A DNA stretch of 64,000 bases from Pseudomonadota bacterium (lineage in GTDB: Bacteria > Pseudomonadota > Alphaproteobacteria > Rhizobiales > Xanthobacteraceae). The stretch lies in assembly GCA_023449855.1 (NCBI GenBank), contig JAEXHR010000289.1, forward strand, positions 1-64,000, written 5' to 3'. Below the pieces are notes generated by a model. That model saw nothing but the letters and a program-made list of their open reading frames with translations. It had not been told where the DNA came from and did no database searches. Numbering within the stretch: the stretch's first letter is position 1; each line of letters opens with the position of its first letter. The position numbers were made by a program, and so were the translations under genes. This document shows positions 1 through 8,180 of the stretch, in pieces.

Positions 1-6
1 CCCTAA

Positions 7-30
7 CCCTCCCCCGCAAGCGGGAGAGGG
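7..30. repeat. GC-rich hairpin upstream of ruvB
   Basis: Two 10-base arms (7-16 and 21-30) pair around a CAAG loop with a single mismatch. Hairpins of this type, rich in C-runs and G-runs, recur between genes in Bradyrhizobium relatives. It may be the end of a repeat unit cut by the window edge or an mRNA processing or termination signal between an upstream gene (probably ruvA, outside the window) and ruvB. Confidence 0.45.
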
Positions 31-60
31 AATGGGCGGCGTGTGTGCTAGGCTCTGCGC

Positions 61-1107
61 ATGAATACGCAACCCAATCGCCTGATGACACCGGAGCGTC
101 GCTCCGACGATGTCGGCGACACCGCCCTTCGTCCGCAGGCGCTGTCCGATTTCGTCGGCCAGGCGCAGGCGCGCAAGAATTTGCAGATTTTCATCGATGC
201 CGCCCGCAAGCGCGGGGAGGCGCTCGATCACACGCTGTTTGTCGGTCCGCCCGGCCTCGGCAAGACCACGCTGGCCCAGATCGTCGCCCGTGAACTTGGC
301 GTCGGTTTTCGCGCGACATCGGGACCGGTGATTTCCAAGGCCGGCGATCTCGCCGCGCTGCTCACCAATCTCGAAGAGCGCGACGTCCTCTTCATCGACG
401 AGATCCATCGCCTCAATCCCAATGTGGAAGAGGTGCTGTATCCCGCGATGGAGGACTTCCAGCTCGATCTCATCATCGGCGAAGGCCCGGCTGCGCGCTC
501 GGTGAAGATCGAACTGGCAAAATTCACGCTGGTCGGCGCGACCACGCGCGCGGGCCTGCTCACCAATCCGCTGCGCGATCGCTTCGGCATTCCGCTGCGG
601 CTGAATTTCTACACCATCGACGAGCTTGAAAGCATCGTCACTCGCGGCGCCCGTGTGCTCAATATCGGCATGACACCCGAAGGCGCCAACGAGATCGCCC
701 GCCGCGCGCGCGGCACGCCGCGCATCGCCGGTCGTTTGCTCCGCCGCGTCCGCGATTTCGCCTCCGCGGCCGATGCCGCCGCCATCGACCGCAAGATCGC
801 TGATCACGCCTTGAGCGCGCTCGAAGTCGACAGCGCCGGCCTCGATGCCATGGATCGCCGCTATCTCAGCACCATCGCCATGAACTATGGTGGCGGCCCG
901 GTTGGCGTCGAGACCATGGCGGCGGCTCTGTCCGAACCGCGCGACGCCATCGAGGACATCATCGAGCCCTATCTGATCCAGTGCGGCTATCTCCAGCGCA
1001 CCCCACGCGGCCGCCTGCTGACCTCGCATGCCTTCAAGCATCTCGGACTGGCGGAGCCGAAACGGGATGTCGGGCAGATCGGGCTGTTCGGTGGTGAGGA
1101 TGAGTAA
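61..1107 (+). CDS. ruvB: Holliday junction branch migration helicase RuvB
   Basis: RuvB is the AAA+ motor that works with RuvA to drive branch migration of Holliday junctions during recombinational repair. The 348-residue product has the usual family length. Walker A (GPPGLGKTT) lies at residues 62-70 and Walker B with the DEIH box at about 109-116. The arginine-rich sensor region ([15 protein letters not shown]) and the C-terminal winged helix (YLQRTPRGR) follow. The ATG at 61 precedes the conserved N-terminal [11 protein letters not shown] block. In alphaproteobacteria ruvB commonly lies just upstream of the tol-pal genes, and ybgC follows here after a toxin-antitoxin pair. Confidence 0.98.
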   Translation: MNTQPNRLMTPERRSDDVGDTALRPQALSDFVGQAQARKNLQIFIDAARKRGEALDHTLFVGPPGLGKTTLAQIVARELGVGFRATSGPVISKAGDLAALLTNLEERDVLFIDEIHRLNPNVEEVLYPAMEDFQLDLIIGEGPAARSVKIELAKFTLVGATTRAGLLTNPLRDRFGIPLRLNFYTIDELESIVTRGARVLNIGMTPEGANEIARRARGTPRIAGRLLRRVRDFASAADAAAIDRKIADHALSALEVDSAGLDAMDRRYLSTIAMNYGGGPVGVETMAAALSEPRDAIEDIIEPYLIQCGYLQRTPRGRLLTSHAFKHLGLAEPKRDVGQIGLFGGEDE

Positions 1108-1164
1108 GGCATAGAAGCCAAGTGCAATCTATGCTAGTTTCCTCCGGCCTCAGGAAGCCTGCAG

Positions 1165-1359
1165 ATGAAAACGACAGTCGCGATTGATGATGAGCTGTTT
1201 GCGAAGGCCCGTGAATTCACCGGCCTGGAGGAGGAGTCTGCGGTTATCCAGGAAGCGCTGAGGGCTTATGTCCAGATCGAGGCTGGACGGCGTCTTGCCA
1301 AACTGGGCGGTACGATGCCTGACGCTTGGGCTGCGCCTCGCCGTCGGCCGCCCTATTGA
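1165..1359 (+). CDS. vapB: VapB-type antitoxin
   Basis: This 64-residue protein opens with MKTTVAIDDELFAKA, the beta-strand plus helix start of ribbon-helix-helix antitoxins of the DUF2191/VapB group. These dimers bind their own promoter, and their C-terminal tail wraps the partner toxin. The C-terminus is short and rich in Pro and Arg (PRRRPPY). The stop lies only six bases before the PIN-domain gene, so the two are almost certainly co-transcribed, with the antitoxin first as is usual. A small promoter region of about 55 bases separates it from ruvB. Confidence 0.85.
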   Translation: MKTTVAIDDELFAKAREFTGLEEESAVIQEALRAYVQIEAGRRLAKLGGTMPDAWAAPRRRPPY

Positions 1360-1365
1360 TGCAAC

Positions 1366-1734
1366 ATGCTCATCCTGGCGGATACATCGATTTGGATCGA
1401 TCATTTCCGCAAGGAAGACATCTGGTTCGGGGATCTGCTCGGACACCGTGGCGTGCTTGTTCATCCCTTCGTGATTGGCGAGCTGGCGCTAGGAAATCTC
1501 CCAAATTTCGACAAGCTCATCAGCGATCTGCGCGACTTACCGCAGGCTCCGGCGGTCGATGACGAAGAGGTTTTGCAATTGATACGGCACAGTCAACTAT
1601 CCGGCTCGGGCATCGGCTATGTCGATGCCCATTTGCTTGCTTCTGTCGCAAAGATGCCTGAGGCTAAACTTCTCACGAGCGATAAGCGTTTGCACGCTGC
1701 GGCGGCGCGACTTGCAATTGTGGCCGAGCGGTAG
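1366..1734 (+). CDS. vapC: VapC-type PIN-domain ribonuclease toxin
   Basis: VapC toxins are Mg2+-dependent PIN-domain endoribonucleases that usually cut tRNA or rRNA and are held inactive by VapB. The 122-residue length is typical. Acidic residues expected in the active site are visible: Asp6 in LILADTSIW, Glu39 in the VIGEL motif, an Asp in the GYVDAHLLAS helix and an Asp in LLTSDKRL. Nothing suggests decay. It follows vapB by six bases and ends five bases before ybgC, so the pair is inserted tightly between the housekeeping genes ruvB and ybgC. The cellular RNA target cannot be predicted. Confidence 0.9.
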   Translation: MLILADTSIWIDHFRKEDIWFGDLLGHRGVLVHPFVIGELALGNLPNFDKLISDLRDLPQAPAVDDEEVLQLIRHSQLSGSGIGYVDAHLLASVAKMPEAKLLTSDKRLHAAAARLAIVAER

Positions 1735-1739
1735 GCGCT

Positions 1740-2195
1740 ATGTTGTCTCCGGTTTCCCATCTCGACGGCGCCATCGCCGACGGCATCCATCGCATGCAGG
1801 TGCGTGTCTATTACGAAGACACCGATTTCTCCGGCATCGTCTATCACGCCAATTATCTGCGCTTCATGGAGCGCGGGCGGACCAATTATCTGCGGCTGCT
1901 CGGCGCCGACCAGCACGCGCTGTTCGCCGAAGCCGAGAGTGAAGCACCTGGCTTCGCCTTTGTCGTCCGCGCGATGCAGCTCGATTTTCTCAGACCGTCC
2001 AAGATGGACGATCTGCTCGATGTGCTGACGCGTCCGCTGGATGTGAAAGGCGCCTCGATCACGCTACATCAGGAGGTACGCCGGGGCGACGAGCTCCTGC
2101 TCGAGGCCAAGGTGAAAGTCGCTTTCGTCTCCGGTGGCCGCGCGCGGCCGATTCCGAAAGCGCTGCGAACAGCCATGAAGGCCGATCAGGTTTAG
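1740..2195 (+). CDS. ybgC: Tol-Pal-associated acyl-CoA thioesterase YbgC
   Basis: YbgC is a cytoplasmic hotdog-fold acyl-CoA thioesterase that usually starts the tol-pal operon. The 151-residue protein carries the 4HBT active-site block YYEDTDFSGIVYHANY at about residues 24-39. The catalytic Asp is expected at about residue 29 and the His of VYH at about 36, followed by the RFMERGRTNYLR helix. The ATG lies five bases after vapC. The normal next gene, tolQ, is not here but about 43.5 kb downstream at 45750, which separates ybgC from its usual operon. Confidence 0.93.
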   Translation: MLSPVSHLDGAIADGIHRMQVRVYYEDTDFSGIVYHANYLRFMERGRTNYLRLLGADQHALFAEAESEAPGFAFVVRAMQLDFLRPSKMDDLLDVLTRPLDVKGASITLHQEVRRGDELLLEAKVKVAFVSGGRARPIPKALRTAMKADQV

Positions 2196-2277
2196 CGATC
2201 GGCCGATTGGCGAAACGCCATCGACTCTTTAAGATTCAGGACTACACTTCGGCAAAAAATCGAACCTGAGGTGCTTC

Positions 2278-2745
2278 ATGTCCCGTCCGCCATTCCCGCC
2301 TTTCACCCGCGAGACCGCCGCCCAGAAGGCGCGCATGGCCGAGGATGCGTGGAATTCGCGCGATCCGGTGAAGGTGTCGCTGGCCTATACCGAAGACTCG
2401 ACCTGGCGAAACCGCGGCGAGTTCTTTCAGGGCCGCCCGGCGATCGTCGAATTCCTCACCCGCAAATGGGCGAAGGAACAGGAGTATCGCCTGATCAAGG
2501 ATCTATGGGCTTTCACTGACAACCGTATTGCCGTGCGCTTCCAGTATGAATGGCGCGACGATGCCGGCAACTGGCATCGCTCCTACGGCAATGAGCAGTG
2601 GGAGTTCGACGAAGCCGGCCTGATGCGTCGCCGCGAGGCGAGCATCAATGACGTTCTCATCAATGAGAAGGACCGTCGCTTCCTGTGGCCGGCGCCGGGC
2701 CCGCGCCCGGCGGATGTCCCGGGCCTCGGCACCGATCCGTTCTGA
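2278..2745 (+). CDS. NTF2-like protein (DUF1348 family)
   Basis: This 155-residue cytosolic protein matches the DUF1348 branch of the NTF2-like (SnoaL-type) fold. The opening [22 protein letters not shown], the [12 protein letters not shown] block and the [13 protein letters not shown] end are family hallmarks. No reaction is established for the family; members are usually single small domains with a pocket that could bind a small ligand. It has a short leader region after ybgC and ends directly before the convergent phnF stop, so it is probably transcribed alone. The start ATG at 2278 lies a few bases after an AGGTG stretch. Confidence 0.85.
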   Translation: MSRPPFPPFTRETAAQKARMAEDAWNSRDPVKVSLAYTEDSTWRNRGEFFQGRPAIVEFLTRKWAKEQEYRLIKDLWAFTDNRIAVRFQYEWRDDAGNWHRSYGNEQWEFDEAGLMRRREASINDVLINEKDRRFLWPAPGPRPADVPGLGTDPF

Positions 2746-3480
2746 TTACAGAGAACTGTTGTCGATCACGAATTCGACGCGTTCGGCGACGAAGCGTGAA
2801 TGATTGAAATGGATCGGGGCGCCATCGGCATCGACGTCGAGGGAATCGACGATCAGGATCGGTCGACCCAAAGCCACGCCGAGCCTTGTCGCATCGGTCG
2901 CGTCTATGATGCCGGCCGTCACGCGGGTCGATGCGCGGCGATAGTCCGTGATGCCATAATGCGCGAGCGCCTTGGTCATGGAGCCGGCACGTTCATAAAC
3001 CCCGCCAAAATCGGGAAAGCGTTCGGCGGAGCGCCAGGTGGTGCCGACGCAGATCGGCGTCTTGTCGGCCAGGCGCAGCGCCTCGATGCGGATCAGCGGA
3101 GCGCCGGTCTTGAGGCCAAGCCGTTTGGCGAGATCGCGCGTTGCGATATCGTCCCATGCGCCGATCAATTGCGCCTGCGGTTCGCGGCCGCCGGCGCCGG
3201 CGATTTCCGAAAAGCGGGTGCGCGAGCGTAGGGGATAGGCCAGCTTCGGCGCCTCGACATAAGTCCCGCTGCCGCGTTCAGCGCGGACCAGCCCGCGTTC
3301 GGCCAGCGTCGCCAGCGCCCGCCGCACCGTGTGGCGATTGACACGGTAGGTGTCGGCAAGCTCGGTTTCTCCTGGCAGTTTGTCGCCGGCGGCGTAGCGT
3401 CCGTCGGCGATACCGCGCTCGATGCCGTCGGCCACATGCCGCCATAAGGCCACGCCGGTCGGCTTGTCTTGAATGGTCAC
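2746..3480 (-). CDS. phnF: Phosphonate-locus GntR/HutC-type repressor PhnF
   Basis: The 244-residue protein has a GntR winged helix at about residues 10-80 (RYAAGDKLPGETELADTY..NRHTVRRALATL) and a C-terminal UTRA ligand-binding domain. This is the HutC architecture of PhnF. Its gene is transcribed away from phnG, and a 26-base palindrome lies between the two starts, fitting a repressor of the C-P lyase operon that may also control itself. The effector is unknown; other HutC-family members bind small metabolites through UTRA. The stop abuts the end of the convergent NTF2-like gene. Confidence 0.92.
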   Translation of the reverse strand: MTIQDKPTGVALWRHVADGIERGIADGRYAAGDKLPGETELADTYRVNRHTVRRALATLAERGLVRAERGSGTYVEAPKLAYPLRSRTRFSEIAGAGGREPQAQLIGAWDDIATRDLAKRLGLKTGAPLIRIEALRLADKTPICVGTTWRSAERFPDFGGVYERAGSMTKALAHYGITDYRRASTRVTAGIIDATDATRLGVALGRPILIVDSLDVDADGAPIHFNHSRFVAERVEFVIDNSSL

Positions 3481-3531
3481 AAATCAGTTCCTGAATGTCC
3501 GCTCGACCAGCGATAGCGAAAAATCATGTCG

Positions 3532-3549
3532 CTGTCACGAAACGGTCAT
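3532..3549 (+). promoter_or_regulatory. Pho box-like site in the phn promoter
   Basis: Two 7-base half sites, CTGTCAC and CGGTCAT, are spaced exactly 11 bases start to start, the arrangement of a PhoB box (consensus half site CTGTCAT). A weaker third half site (TCAT at 3524-3527) is in phase upstream. A possible -10 (TATGAA, 3560-3565) begins about ten bases after the box, as expected for PhoB-activated promoters where the box replaces the -35. This implies induction of phnG onwards under phosphate starvation. Confidence 0.7.
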
Positions 3550-3563
3550 TGCCAGCTTCTATG

Positions 3564-3589
3564 AAGTTGTCTAGTAAACCATACAACTT
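3564..3589 (+). promoter_or_regulatory. Palindromic operator, probably for PhnF
   Basis: AAGTTGT at 3564-3570 is matched by its exact reverse complement ACAACTT at 3583-3589 across a 12-base spacer. The palindrome overlaps the end of the likely -10 and the predicted transcription start of phnG. This is where a GntR-type repressor would block the promoter. Assignment to PhnF is inferred from adjacency. Confidence 0.65.
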
Positions 3590-3605
3590 GTCGAGCGGCG
3601 GTGAC

Positions 3606-4067
3606 ATGATGCAAGCCCCTTCAAACGATCTGCAGGCCAGGCGCAAGGAGGCGATGGGCGTGCTCGGCCATTGTCCGACGGCCGACATTGCCCGGCATTT
3701 CGCCGATATCGCGGTGCCCGATCACGAGCAGTTGCGCTCTCCCGAAAACGGGCTGGTGATGCTGCGCGGGCGGATCGGCGGCGATGGTGCGCCGTTCAAT
3801 CTCGGCGAAGCGACCGTGTCGCGCGCCGCGGTGCGCCTCAGTTCCGGCGAGTTCGGCTTCGGCTATACGCTCGGTCGCGACGGCAGGAAGGCGCAACTGA
3901 TCGCGCTCTGCGACGCGCTGATCCAGACTTCTCAATATTCCGACACCGTCGAAGCGAAGGTCCTGACGCCGCTGCGTGCGCGTGTCGTGGCGGAGCACCA
4001 GCGGAAGGCCGCGGAAACGGCGGCCACCAAGGTCGATTTCTACACGCTCGTGCGTGGGGAGGGATAA
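3606..4067 (+). CDS. phnG: C-P lyase core subunit PhnG
   Basis: PhnG is a small subunit of the PhnGHIJ carbon-phosphorus lyase core complex, which builds and breaks ribose-triphosphate-linked phosphonates. I chose ATG 3606 (MMQAPSNDLQARRKEAMGVL), giving 153 residues, the usual length. An in-frame start at 3495 would lie upstream of the Pho box and operator and is unlikely. Family features include the GRIGGDGAPFNLGEATVSRAAV block and GEFGFGYTLGRD. It is the first gene of an operon reaching to phnN, and the next gene begins two bases after its stop. Confidence 0.95.
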   Translation: MMQAPSNDLQARRKEAMGVLGHCPTADIARHFADIAVPDHEQLRSPENGLVMLRGRIGGDGAPFNLGEATVSRAAVRLSSGEFGFGYTLGRDGRKAQLIALCDALIQTSQYSDTVEAKVLTPLRARVVAEHQRKAAETAATKVDFYTLVRGEG

Positions 4068-4069
4068 TC

Positions 4070-4678
4070 ATGACGACAGTTGCAGAAATGCCGGCAGGAT
4101 TTGCAGACAAGGTGATCGCAGCCCAGGCCACCTTCCGTACTGTCATGGATGCGATGGCGCGTCCGGGCAGCGTTCAGCTTATCCGCGCGGTGTCGGGCGT
4201 TCCCGCGCCGATGATGCGTGGTGCCGCGGCGATTGCGCTGACGCTGTTCGATCAGGATACGCCGGTCTGGCTCGATGCGAAGCTCGCAGTGAATGATGAG
4301 GTCGCCAAGTGGATCAAGTTCCACACCAGTGCGCCTGTCATTGCCGACTCCGCGGCGAGCAGCTTTGCCGTGATCGCAGATCCCATCCGGCTGCCGGAAT
4401 TCGATCGCTTCGCGCTCGGCACGCCGGAATATCCCGATCGCTCCACCACCATCGTGCTGCAGGTGGCGAGCCTCAGCGAGGGGCCGACCTATGAACTGAC
4501 CGGACCCGGCATCGATGGCGTGACGACTTTGCGTGCGGCGATCGGTGTGCCCGATCTCATCGATCGCCTCGCCGAGAATGCGCGGCGCTTTCCGCGCGGC
4601 ATTGATCTGTTGCTGGTGTCCGGCGAATCCATCGTCGCGCTGCCGCGCACCACGCGTCTCGTTGCGCGGGAGGGCTGA
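4070..4678 (+). CDS. phnH: C-P lyase core subunit PhnH
   Basis: PhnH belongs to the PhnGHIJ core complex that transfers phosphonate onto the C1 of ATP-derived ribose; it is structurally PLP-transferase-like but binds no PLP. The 202-residue protein begins MTTVAEMPAGFADKVIAAQ and contains the typical FRTVMDAMARPGS segment near residue 23-35 and FPRGIDLLLVSG near the end. Start ATG 4070 follows the phnG stop by two bases, with a GGGGAGGG ribosome-binding stretch inside phnG. It ends two bases before phnI, consistent with tight translational coupling. Confidence 0.95.
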   Translation: MTTVAEMPAGFADKVIAAQATFRTVMDAMARPGSVQLIRAVSGVPAPMMRGAAAIALTLFDQDTPVWLDAKLAVNDEVAKWIKFHTSAPVIADSAASSFAVIADPIRLPEFDRFALGTPEYPDRSTTIVLQVASLSEGPTYELTGPGIDGVTTLRAAIGVPDLIDRLAENARRFPRGIDLLLVSGESIVALPRTTRLVAREG

Positions 4679-4680
4679 GC

Positions 4681-5790
4681 ATGTATGTAGCCGTCAAGGG
4701 TGGCGAGCGCGCCATCGAGAATGCCCATCGCTTGCTGGCGCATGAACGCCGCGGCGATCGTAGCGTGCCGGAGGTCTCGCTCGATCAGATATCGAACCAG
4801 CTCGGTCTTGCTGTCGATCGCGTGATGACCGAAGGCTCGCTCTACGATCGCGAACTGGCTGCGCTTGCCATCAAGCAGGCGCGGGGCGACATGATCGAGG
4901 CGATCTTCCTGCTGCGCGCGTTCCGCGCCACGCTGCCGCGCTTCGGCAGCAGCGAGCCGGTCGACACGGCGAAGATGCAGGTGCGCCGCCGTGTGTCCTC
5001 GACCTTCAAGGACATGCCGGGCGGTCAGGTGCTTGGCCCGACCTTCGACTATACGCATCGTCTGCTCGACCCGTCATTGATGGGCGAAAGCGTGCCGGAG
5101 CAACCGAATGTGGTTGCCGAGGCCGAGCCCGGCATCATGCCGCGCGTCACCGACATTCTCGGGCGCGACGGCCTGATCGAACAGTCGCCCGCTGAAGATC
5201 CGGAGCAGCCCGTGGGCGATCTGACGCGCGACTCGCTCAGCTTCCCTGCCGATCGCGATCTGCGTTTGCAAAATCTCGCGCGTGGTGACGAGGGCTACCT
5301 GCTTGCGCTCGGCTATTCAACTCAGCGCGGCTATGGCCGCAACCATCCCTTCGCTGGCGAAATTCGTCTTGGCGAAGTCGAGGTCGAGTTCGTCGCAGAG
5401 GATGTCGGCTTTGCGGTGCCGCTCGGTTCGATCACACTGACCGAGTGTCAGATGGTCAACCAGTTCAAGGGCTCTGACACCGAAACGCCGTGTTTCACCC
5501 GCGGTTATGGCCTTGCTTTCGGCCAGTGCGAACGCAAGGTGATGTCGATGGCGCTGGTGGATCGTGCGCTGCGTGCGCGTGAACTCGGCGAAGATATCAA
5601 GGCGCCGGCGCAGGACGAGGAATTCGTGCTGTCGCATTCGGACAATGTGCAGTCGACCGGCTTCGTCGAACATCTCAAGCTGCCGCATTACGTGGACTTC
5701 CAGTCCGAGCTCGGCCTGCTTCGCAAGCTGCGCAAGGAATTCGCTGAAGCCAATGACGTGCCGACGCCCATGCAGGAGGCCGCGGAATGA
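4681..5790 (+). CDS. phnI: C-P lyase core subunit PhnI (nucleosidase)
   Basis: PhnI is the core-complex subunit that displaces adenine from ATP so that phosphonate is joined to ribose 5-triphosphate. The 369-residue product is full length. It opens MYVAVKGGERAIENAHRLL and contains the conserved YSTQRGYGRNHPF block, TECQMVNQFKG and CFTRGYGLAFGQCERKVMSMALVDRAL. Its last four bases overlap the phnJ start (ATGA), so the two are translationally coupled. Nothing in it looks degenerate. Confidence 0.97.
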   Translation: MYVAVKGGERAIENAHRLLAHERRGDRSVPEVSLDQISNQLGLAVDRVMTEGSLYDRELAALAIKQARGDMIEAIFLLRAFRATLPRFGSSEPVDTAKMQVRRRVSSTFKDMPGGQVLGPTFDYTHRLLDPSLMGESVPEQPNVVAEAEPGIMPRVTDILGRDGLIEQSPAEDPEQPVGDLTRDSLSFPADRDLRLQNLARGDEGYLLALGYSTQRGYGRNHPFAGEIRLGEVEVEFVAEDVGFAVPLGSITLTECQMVNQFKGSDTETPCFTRGYGLAFGQCERKVMSMALVDRALRARELGEDIKAPAQDEEFVLSHSDNVQSTGFVEHLKLPHYVDFQSELGLLRKLRKEFAEANDVPTPMQEAAE

Positions 5791-6671
5791 ACGCGCCGAC
5801 TTACAATTTCGCCTATCTCGACGAGCAGACCAAGCGGATGATCCGCCGCGCGATCCTCAAGGCCATCGCGATCCCCGGCTATCAGGTGCCGTTCGCGTCG
5901 CGTGAAATGCCGATGCCTTATGGCTGGGGCACTGGCGGCGTGCAGGTCACGGCGTCGATCCTCGGGCCGGACGATCTGCTGAAAGTGATTGACCAGGGCT
6001 CTGACGATACGACGAACGCGATCTCGATCCGAAAATTCTTCGAGAAGACCGCCGGCGTCGCTGTGACGACCTACACCGAGGATGCGACGGTGATCCAAAC
6101 CCGCCACCGCATTCCCGAAGCCAGGCTCGGCGAGCATCAGGTGCTCGTCTATCAGGTGCCGATCCCGGAGCCACTGCGCTTCCTCGAGCCGCGCGAGACC
6201 GAGACCCGGCGCATGCATGCGCTTGCCGAATATGGTCTCATCCATGTGAAGCTCTATGAGGATATCGCACGCTTCGGTCATATCGCTACGGCCTATGCCT
6301 ATCCGGTCAAGGTCAATGCGCGCTATGTGATGGACCCGTCGCCGACGCCGAAATTCGACAATCCGAAGATGGACAACTGTCCGGCGCTGCAGCTGTTCGG
6401 CGCCGGCCGCGAGAAGCGCATCTATGCGATCCCGCCTTATACCAAGGTGCAGTCGCTCGATTTCGAGGACCATCCGTTCGAGCCGTACAAGCACAACGCC
6501 CACTGTGCGCTCTGCAACGCCGAGGACTCCTATCTCGACGAGATCGTCACTGACGACAAGGGCAGCCGCATGTTCGTCTGCTCCGATACCGATTATTGCG
6601 AAACGCGGCAGGCGCAGGGCCATCATGGCAGCGAGAGTGCTGCACCTTATGCAGAGGGCCGTCATGCTTGA
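5787..6671 (+). CDS. phnJ: C-P lyase catalytic subunit PhnJ (radical SAM)
   Basis: PhnJ breaks the C-P bond of ribosyl-phosphonate by radical chemistry using S-adenosylmethionine and a 4Fe-4S cluster, releasing the alkane and a cyclic ribose phosphate. The 294-residue protein shows the exact Cx2Cx21Cx5C pattern at Cys240, Cys243, Cys265 and Cys271, and Gly31 of PGYQVPF corresponds to the glycyl-radical residue of the E. coli enzyme. All catalytic elements are therefore present. Its end overlaps phnK by eight bases. Confidence 0.97.
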   Translation: MNAPTYNFAYLDEQTKRMIRRAILKAIAIPGYQVPFASREMPMPYGWGTGGVQVTASILGPDDLLKVIDQGSDDTTNAISIRKFFEKTAGVAVTTYTEDATVIQTRHRIPEARLGEHQVLVYQVPIPEPLRFLEPRETETRRMHALAEYGLIHVKLYEDIARFGHIATAYAYPVKVNARYVMDPSPTPKFDNPKMDNCPALQLFGAGREKRIYAIPPYTKVQSLDFEDHPFEPYKHNAHCALCNAEDSYLDEIVTDDKGSRMFVCSDTDYCETRQAQGHHGSESAAPYAEGRHA

Positions 6672-7464
6672 TCGCACCACAGTTTTGCAGGACGACGAGC
6701 CGCTGCTGATCGCCGAAGGACTCGGCAAGACCTATGGCAAGCTGCAGGCCTGCCGTGATGTTTCCTTCAAGCTCTACCCCGGCGAGGTGCTCGCCATTGT
6801 CGGTGAGTCCGGTTCGGGCAAGTCGACTTTGATGCAGCTCCTGTCGGCGCAGCTTGCGCCGAACACCGGCCGCGTGTCCTATCGGATGCGTGACGGCGTG
6901 ACGCGCGATCTCGCCGCCATGGGCGAGGCTGAGCGCCGTCTGCTGTTCCGCACGGATTGGGGCTTTGTGCATCAGGATCCCGCGATGGGCCTGCGCATGG
7001 CGGTCTCGGCCGGTGCCAATGTCGGCGAGCGGCTGATGGCCGTCGGCCACAATCACTATGGCAAGATTCGCGAGACGGCGACGACCTGGCTGGAGCGCGT
7101 CGAGATTTCCGCCGATCGTATCGACGATGCGCCGCGCACTTATTCCGGCGGCATGCGGCAGCGCCTGCAGATCGCGCGCAATCTCGTCACCGAACCGCGC
7201 CTCGTCTTCATGGACGAGCCGACCGGCGGTCTCGACGTCTCCGTGCAGGCGCGTCTGCTCGACATGATGCGTTCGCTGGTCGGCGAACTCGGCCTCTCGG
7301 CCATCGTCGTCACACACGATCTTGCTGTCGCACGGCTGCTGTCGCATCGCGTGATGGTAATGCAGGGCGGCCGGGTGATCGAAACCGGTCTCACTGATCA
7401 GGTGCTCGACGATCCCCGCGAGCCCTATACGCAACTGCTCGTCTCTTCGATCCTGCCGGCGTGA
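6664..7464 (+). CDS. phnK: C-P lyase accessory ABC-type ATPase PhnK
   Basis: PhnK is an ABC ATPase that docks on the PhnGHIJ core instead of driving a membrane transporter. Walker A (GESGSGKST), the signature YSGGMRQRLQIARN and Walker B (LVFMDEPTGGLD) are intact. I chose ATG 6664 (MLDRTTVLQDDEPLLIAEGL; 266 residues), which overlaps the phnJ end by eight bases; longer in-frame starts would lie deep inside phnJ. The product resembles the oligopeptide-transporter ATPase branch, as other PhnK proteins do. Confidence 0.95.
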   Translation: MLDRTTVLQDDEPLLIAEGLGKTYGKLQACRDVSFKLYPGEVLAIVGESGSGKSTLMQLLSAQLAPNTGRVSYRMRDGVTRDLAAMGEAERRLLFRTDWGFVHQDPAMGLRMAVSAGANVGERLMAVGHNHYGKIRETATTWLERVEISADRIDDAPRTYSGGMRQRLQIARNLVTEPRLVFMDEPTGGLDVSVQARLLDMMRSLVGELGLSAIVVTHDLAVARLLSHRVMVMQGGRVIETGLTDQVLDDPREPYTQLLVSSILPA

Positions 7465-7471
7465 GGACACC

Positions 7472-8170
7472 ATGACTGCGATGATCGAACTCCGAAATGC
7501 CGAAAAGACTTTTGTGATGCACCTGCAGGGCGGCATCAGGCTGCCGGTCATGCATGGCGTCACGTTCGACGTGAATGCCGGTGAATGCGTCGTGCTGTCC
7601 GGTCCGTCAGGCGCCGGCAAGTCGTCGATCCTGAAAATGATTTTCGGCAATTACCGCTGCGATGGCGGCACCATTGTCGTGCGTCATCTCGGCACCACGG
7701 TGGATGTCGCCAGCGCCGAGCCGCGTCAGATCCTCAGTGTTCGCCGCGATACCATCGGCTATGTCAGCCAGTTCCTGCGCGCCGTTCCGCGTGTGGCCGC
7801 CATCGATGTCGTTGCAGAGCCGCTGCTCAATGCTGGCGTCAGCCGTGAAGAGGCGCGTGCCCGTGCTGGCGCGTTGTTGAAGCGGCTGAATATCGGCGAG
7901 CGTCTCTGGCAATTGCCGCCATCGACTTTCTCCGGCGGCGAGCAGCAGCGCGTCAATATCGCACGCGGCTTCATCTCCGATCTGCCGATCCTGCTCCTCG
8001 ACGAGCCGACCGCTTCGCTGGACGCGGCCAATCGCGCCGTGGTGGTCGATCTCGTCGCCGAGAAAAAACGTGCAGGTGTGGCCATGGTGGCCATTGTCCA
8101 TGACGACGAAGTGCGGCATCTGATCGCCGACCGGCTGATCGATGTCACGTCCTTCGCCGCCGCTGCCTGA
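7472..8170 (+). CDS. phnL: C-P lyase accessory ABC-type ATPase PhnL
   Basis: PhnL is the second ABC-type ATPase of the C-P lyase machinery and binds the core complex together with PhnK. The 232-residue product has Walker A (GPSGAGKSS), the signature FSGGEQQRVNIARG and Walker B (ILLLDEPTASLD). The middle block TIGYVSQFLRAVPRVAAIDVVAEPL is typical of PhnL and separates it from LolD-type ATPases. The ATG lies seven bases after the phnK stop, preceded by GTGAGGA. Confidence 0.95.
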   Translation: MTAMIELRNAEKTFVMHLQGGIRLPVMHGVTFDVNAGECVVLSGPSGAGKSSILKMIFGNYRCDGGTIVVRHLGTTVDVASAEPRQILSVRRDTIGYVSQFLRAVPRVAAIDVVAEPLLNAGVSREEARARAGALLKRLNIGERLWQLPPSTFSGGEQQRVNIARGFISDLPILLLDEPTASLDAANRAVVVDLVAEKKRAGVAMVAIVHDDEVRHLIADRLIDVTSFAAAA

Positions 8171-8180
8171 GAGGGAGACC

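Noticed and set aside
5688..6728. Long minus-strand frame opposite phnJ
   Set aside because: It is a codon-bias shadow of phnJ, whose cysteine motif is exact.
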